NCBI GenBank assembly: GCA_949752745.1
Contig: OX457027.1
Location: forward strand, 85,629,094 to 85,693,093
DNA length: 64,000 nucleotides
Source of the DNA: Protula sp. h YS-2021
Lineage: Eukaryota; Annelida; Polychaeta; Sabellida; Serpulidae
Direction of reading: 5' to 3'
Shown: piece by piece, positions 58,647 to 64,000 of the stretch
Numbering within the stretch: position 1 is the first letter of the stretch
Layout of the letters: each line of letters begins with the position of its first letter
Made by a program: the position numbers and the translations under genes
Notes under the pieces: generated by a model
Database searches by the model: none
What the model was told of the DNA's origin: nothing
The model's input: the letters and a program-made list of their open reading frames with translations, nothing else

Positions 58647-61600
58647 GTAAATGGAAATAACGGCCGAATACTGGGGCATATCTTGTGGACTGTAATTAAG
58701 GCAGGTCAGTGTTGACGCAACACCCTCAACTTGCCAGTATATTCACATGAACAACCTCCAGATCGTCACACTTCAAGCAAGATGTGTCAGCTTAACCTCT
58801 CTTTTACACCTTTTCCTTTACGGTACTGAATCGATGCGTTCGATTCGTCAAACCTGTAGTAATGCGCACAAACAATTCACTCGAAAGATGCGCGAAATAT
58901 GAGGGAGCTACCCATATACTGATTTCGTTGCTTGGCACTGATAGTTTTTCAACCCGTCTCAAATAAGCTTTCTTTTTTTCGGTTCATATACCAGAATGAT
59001 GGTAGCATATGTAGAGTTGTTTTTCTTCTGTGTGCCTGGACAGATGACTCTTTTTGTATTGGTATCCATGGAGACGTTCTTCTGCGATCCTTGTGTAGAT
59101 TAGGCCCTTGACTGGTTACCATGGTGATGATTGGCTGCCATTCTGATATGTATATGATGGCGCTCGTTTATAGCGAAATCCCATGGTGTACTTTCTAGTC
59201 TATTTTTTATTGACGATTGTGCTGTTTTTGATCGCAATGACGTGAATAAACTCCACTGACTCGGTGGCTACGAAGTATTCCATTTTCTTATCGCTCCGAC
59301 CGTGCACCCACCGACACCACTCCCGTCTAAAAATATTAGAATAACAACAATGATAAAACACCTACATCTGGATCGATACTTTTAGGATAAGCGTCCCTGT
59401 TGATATTTTAAGTTCTTTAGATGTCGCCGCTGACTCTACAACAGTTCAATCACGTGATACCCAATACGACGCCTAGCGGCGTCGTGCGTCACAAATGTCA
59501 CGTGCATATCATCCAATAAATAAATGTCTTGATGACCCATTTGTCAAAAAGGGATGGATGATCTTTCAGTAGAACTGGCTTTGCGTTATCCGTTTTCCAG
59601 AATTAGCACGTCGGTGACCTTGACTCCGCACATGTGGCGGTTGAGTGGGACTTCATTTACACTGAAAGCGGACCCCGATAAAAACAATTCAAGCGGAGTC
59701 ATATTCTATGTAAACAATAACATTTAGGCCAGTGATTTGTAATCCAATGGGGCTATATGGCAGGGGGATATGGAAATAACGTCAAAATTGCTTAATTTGT
59801 TGACTTAATTCTTTTTGGAAAGAGAATTATGTATGGAACAAATAGGCCATCTGTGACCAGTGTTAATTTATTTGTCATGTTTGATGATGATCATACATTG
59901 TGAAATCTGTTTGAATGACCTAATGGCCCATACGACAAGGCTCGCCATAACAATTATCCGATTAACGGGCAATTTCATGCGCGCCCAGTCATGAATTTTA
60001 ACTGCGTTTTACAGTATAAATTTATTGACCGAGATATCTGATCATTTATACTCCACTTTCGAGTGTGTGTGGGTGGGTGGGATATCTGAAGTGCGAACCC
60101 AGTGAAGAATGCAGTCAATTGAGAATAGGGTCGCTTTGAAGTGCTGTGCGCGCCTTCCGACACTTGTGCTTCTGATCCAAAAACTTTCAACGTTCACGGA
60201 GAGCTATTGGTCTACAATGGTCATTTGCAATGTCCAGTCACACCTAAACCCAGCGTCATCTCAGCACCAAAAAAAGTAGGTTCTAGTCATTAAGGGTTAA
60301 TTATTCGAGGCATTGTGTATATGGGATGGGGGTGTTGGGAGTGGGGCTTGGAAATGTACAGCTTTGATAGCTGTGGTGCGTGCAGGTACTGACAACAGAA
60401 CTAACCCCCCCTCCCCCCCTCCCCCCTTTGTCTTTGCCCATAGTTCACAAAGCACTTGCCGGTATTCTTTCGGGGCTGTGATTTTATGTCGGCTATAATC
60501 GGTGTGTAATAAAACGCAACCGGTAGATAAGCTTGGTAGTGAAAAGGTTGAAGACCTCTTTCGTAAATGAACATTACATTTTATATAGGTGTGTATGTCC
60601 TTGATATCAAAGTTCAGTTTTCCCCGAGCGTGGCATTTTGTTTGTACCGCCATGTTCACTTAGACCATTTGTGAAGCGGCTGTCAATCATACACAGACGG
60701 GAGTCGTCAAGAAAAAAAGACCTGAATAAATTCCTGCCATTTGAAACAAACTGCACCCATCGGAAATTTAGAATTCTTCTCGAGTATGCTGCAAACTGGC
60801 GGTCATCGCCGCCAGTCCAAATATTGAACTAGTTAAAAAAAAAAGTCCAGAACACAAAACTTAGCCCGAGGTTGGCACTTTTTTGTGGAGTCTGTAAACT
60901 TCCGCTTGGTTCTTCCTCTGACAAATATTTGGTTCAATAGTTGAGTCAGCCAAGATGTTTCCCAACCCTTAAACTAATTGGTTGGGTGAAGACAACACGA
61001 CATTTAACAAGCCCCTTTCGCGTGTCTTGTATGTCTCGACTTTTATAACAAATGGGATTGCAGAATACAGTAAAATAAGGTCAGCAAAATATTAAAAGGT
61101 GTCCAAATATTGACAGACGACAACTAGTTCCTGTGAAAATATTCTGAATTAACTGACGTTTTTTTAGTGAAACATTATAGATTTTTTTTTAGTTTGATAC
61201 TTTTGGAATGATCTTTTCCCGTGGCATTTTACCTACATAAAAAGCGGCGTGCATAAACTGAAGGTAATGGGCGCGTTGGGACCAGACTGAGCCCGATGTA
61301 GTGTGATGTATGAACACTGGGCTTGGCTGATAAGGCAGCAGTGAATATGCTTTATGGGACAATGTCCCTCCAGAAATATGAACGATATCAGGACATGCCA
61401 GTTTAAGTGAAAGTTAGCTCATAGGCACGTCATTTAGCTGGTCTAAACTGTAGACAGAGTGTAGACACATTGTTATATTTTCTATTCAAACTTAATTCAT
61501 AATATTTTGTTATGATTATCAGATGGAACAACACATTTACGGCACGTTTTGATTTTCGGTTATGTGCAAATAATCTTCAGGTATATCAGGCATGATTATT

Positions 61601-64000
61601 TGACCGCACAATCATATAATAAATTGTATAAATTCCGCCATAAACTCAATACCGGTTAACGCCTCATCAGAAATTCTGCGCCGAAGGCTACTTGGGGCTA
61701 TCGACACTGTAAATAATAACACATATATACGCCATAAGACCAACCTTACACACCATGTTCTTTTGTAATGTCGCTTTGCCGCTATTAGAAATTACGAAGG
61801 CTTAACAAATTTGATGACAACTTGACTAATGGGCGGGGGCGGCCATGCGTGTGAAGGTAAAACACTTGAGGGACATCTTGTCGCCAGTAAGCACGTTTAG
61901 TAATTCATTATATTTTCTCACAAACCGCAATAGTTCTTGTGTATAACGTTATCGTATGTGCAGAAGATACATCAGGTGGTACAGAATATAGTACAAAACA
62001 ATCGTACGGAAATGACCCCCGCCCCTCCCCCAGCCAACCCTACCCCCTCCCTCACCCTTCCTACTTCCCCAAGTCTCGGCTCTCAGTAACACTTAGGAAG
62101 AACTTTACACCAAAACTCTCGGTTTTCCTTTTTTGCCGAGTGAACGAGGAGGATGCAGGGTTTCAGTTTAATTTCACTGATGACATGCGGTGTCATTTAA
62201 TGAACGAGTGGCTCGGAGAATTGAAAATCTGAACATGAGGTGCACATTTTTGCTGTAGATTAGAAACCCAAATTGAATTCTCCCAAAAATGTTTTGGTGT
62301 CAGAGAAAAGATATTAAAAAAAAGAAACTCCTTTAGTTAGAATTCGCTTTTTTGTGATCATGCATTACCTACATGTCTTGTTTTTTGTTGCATTCGTGAT
62401 ATTTAACGTTACTATCCTGCATTACCCACAAGCGTGTGTTTTTCTACTGGCTGAACACTTCCTGTCTGTCCACACCAAGCATTTTCCCAAGTATCTGCGA
62501 GACTGCGTAACGTACAAGTTATCAGATAAAAGATAAATAACATCTTCGATGTTTGTTTTAATTATGATCGTAATCTGCAAAAAAAAAAAAAAAAAAAAAA
62601 AAAAACTTGACGAGAAGTTCATCATCCGGGGTTTTTTTCTTGTCTGTTGCTTCTCTAGAATTGTTCTATGTTGATAAAAAAAATCGTTGGTGGTGTGGTT
62701 TTTTTTTTCTTCACAAAAAGCAGCGTACAACTTTTTAAGGCCGCTAAGTGCAAGTTATCATTTTATTTTGACATTTCCATTTTCGAGGCACTGTAAAAAG
62801 CGATCAGTTCTGAATCATAGCCGTTCCGCGAAAAATGTCAGTTACTAATACAAGCAAGGTCCTGGATGTGTGTGCAACGTTTATGCTTGTGTGCACGCGG
62901 CTCTGCCAACTCTAACGATGCCTATTTAACACATTCTATTTTGGGATTACCCTTGAAATGCAATGTAAAATCAAGTACTGAATCATAATATTTCATAGAA
63001 AGCGTCAGTTATTGTTGAAAAAATAAATATTAAAAAAAAAAAAAAAAACTCTATTGAGAAAATCTTCAGCTCTGCGTACTTAAAATGGCGGCCACTTCTT
63101 TACATACGATGCCACTTGCTGTATTTAAACTGACAAAAAGTAGACGTTGCATTTAGAGAAGTTCTTTCGCGTCGTGTCGCTTGGTGTTTTGACTGCTGGT
63201 CTTCATTCGTTGACTACCCTCGTCTCGGATCGACAGTGTTGTTCGTTGTTTGTGAATCTATCCGTGGTGTGTGTGTGTGTGTGTGTGTTGGGGATGGGGG
63301 AGGGGGAGATAGCTGTCACAGGGCACTCTCCTGTATGTTGAACATGATGCATTAGTTAATATGGAACGCAGGGGAGACCTTTCACAGCAAATGCCCATCT
63401 GTGCGTAAACCTCCATGCGACCTTTTTATGCATTTAACTTCTTTCCTCACAAGTACCATCTTCTTTAAATTAACGGCCTAAATGGATGGATGAATAAAAC
63501 AGTAGCCTCAAAGTGCGAACCGTCAGTTCGCTGGCAGCTTAATGGCCTGGGGTCACCGGGCGGGTGCATCATGTGGCCAATCGTATGCTGCACGTTGTTC
63601 ATGCGCAATTGAATTAATTGCGATTACTTCACTGCTGTTCTTTGTTTAATCCAGATGCACTTTTATCGATAACGAAAAAGAGTTGGAAACTGTGAGTGAC
63701 AAAGTTTGAAATAATAAGCTGGAAGCAGGGATGAAAATAAACATTGTTTTGTGGGCGGCTTGCCAGCGGGCTGCAAACAATACAGTTTTGATGGTAAAAA
63801 TGCTGACTTTCAAGCTGACAAACTGCCACTGTATTCCGATCTTGCTAGAAGTGCACAAGGCAAAACTCGTATCCCAAGTTGTAAATCAAGCCGTACCGGT
63901 GTGATTTGGCCATTACTGCTTCCGCAAGGAGCAGTTATCTCCTTTTTTCTCCACTTGACGTACGTTTAACGAAAGCTAGCAACGCCCTGTTTAACCTGAA
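58647..64000 (+). other. Plexin intron (continues past the window)
   Basis: No further sema, PSI (C..C...C) or IPT exon was found on the plus strand. Contains a C-rich block near 60407-60426, an A-run near 62580-62605, an A-run near 63033-63048 and (GT)n at about 63269-63288. Confidence 0.6.

Overview
This is eukaryotic, probably molluscan or other lophotrochozoan, nuclear DNA. It is AT-rich and has spliced genes with long introns and canonical GT-AG junctions. It is crowded with transposons, minisatellites and tandem-core repeats that carry (GACG)n tracts and a terminal hairpin, an architecture I associate with the pearl/DINE-1 (Helitron-related) elements of bivalves. The organism call is inference; no marker gene fixes the species. 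Few long open frames are real genes: the genes here were found by joining exons by eye. Three spliced protein genes are supported. (1) A PWWP-domain gene on the minus strand runs off the left edge (exons 1556-1700, 1297-1370, 455 to before 1). (2) The 5' part of N-acetylgalactosamine-6-sulfatase (GALNS) lies on the minus strand (exons 18978-19082, 16251-16374, 15756-15830, 15424-15526). It carries the sulfatase Asp-Asp metal site and the CxPSR formylglycine site; I could not find its 3' exons. (3) The start of a plexin lies on the plus strand (coding 56472-57704 and 58452-58646, sema domain) and continues past the right edge. Two short minus-strand ORFs with a shared MGRH N-terminus (3861-4358, 4496-4588) and one small secreted-peptide ORF (6138-6377) are weaker candidates. 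Layout: 1-4.6 kb is the PWWP gene, its introns filled by a 229/310-bp tandem family, plus the MGRH ORFs. 4.6-15.4 kb is almost entirely repeats: fold-back and TA-flanked MITEs, an internally deleted pogo/Tigger relic, two copies of a 1.3-1.5 kb long-TIR element, and tandem-core elements. 15.4-19.1 kb is GALNS, with a 2.1 kb long-TIR element in its first intron and a tandemly duplicated exon start in its second. 20.8-30.1 kb holds another pogo-like relic, a 170-bp-core element, a degenerate ~145-bp satellite over 2.5 kb, and a tRNA-derived SINE. 30.5-35.2 kb is a broken DIRS-like tyrosine-recombinase retrotransposon. 35.8-38.8 kb is a broken non-LTR retrotransposon with a PHD-like finger. 39-56 kb is mostly unique DNA with poly-G/poly-C runs, minisatellites and a few MITEs. 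From 56.4 kb on is plexin. No bacterial-type operon, CRISPR array, rRNA or intact tRNA gene is visible. The genes have no evident functional link: GALNS is a lysosomal glycosaminoglycan-degrading enzyme, plexin a semaphorin receptor, and the PWWP protein a likely chromatin reader.
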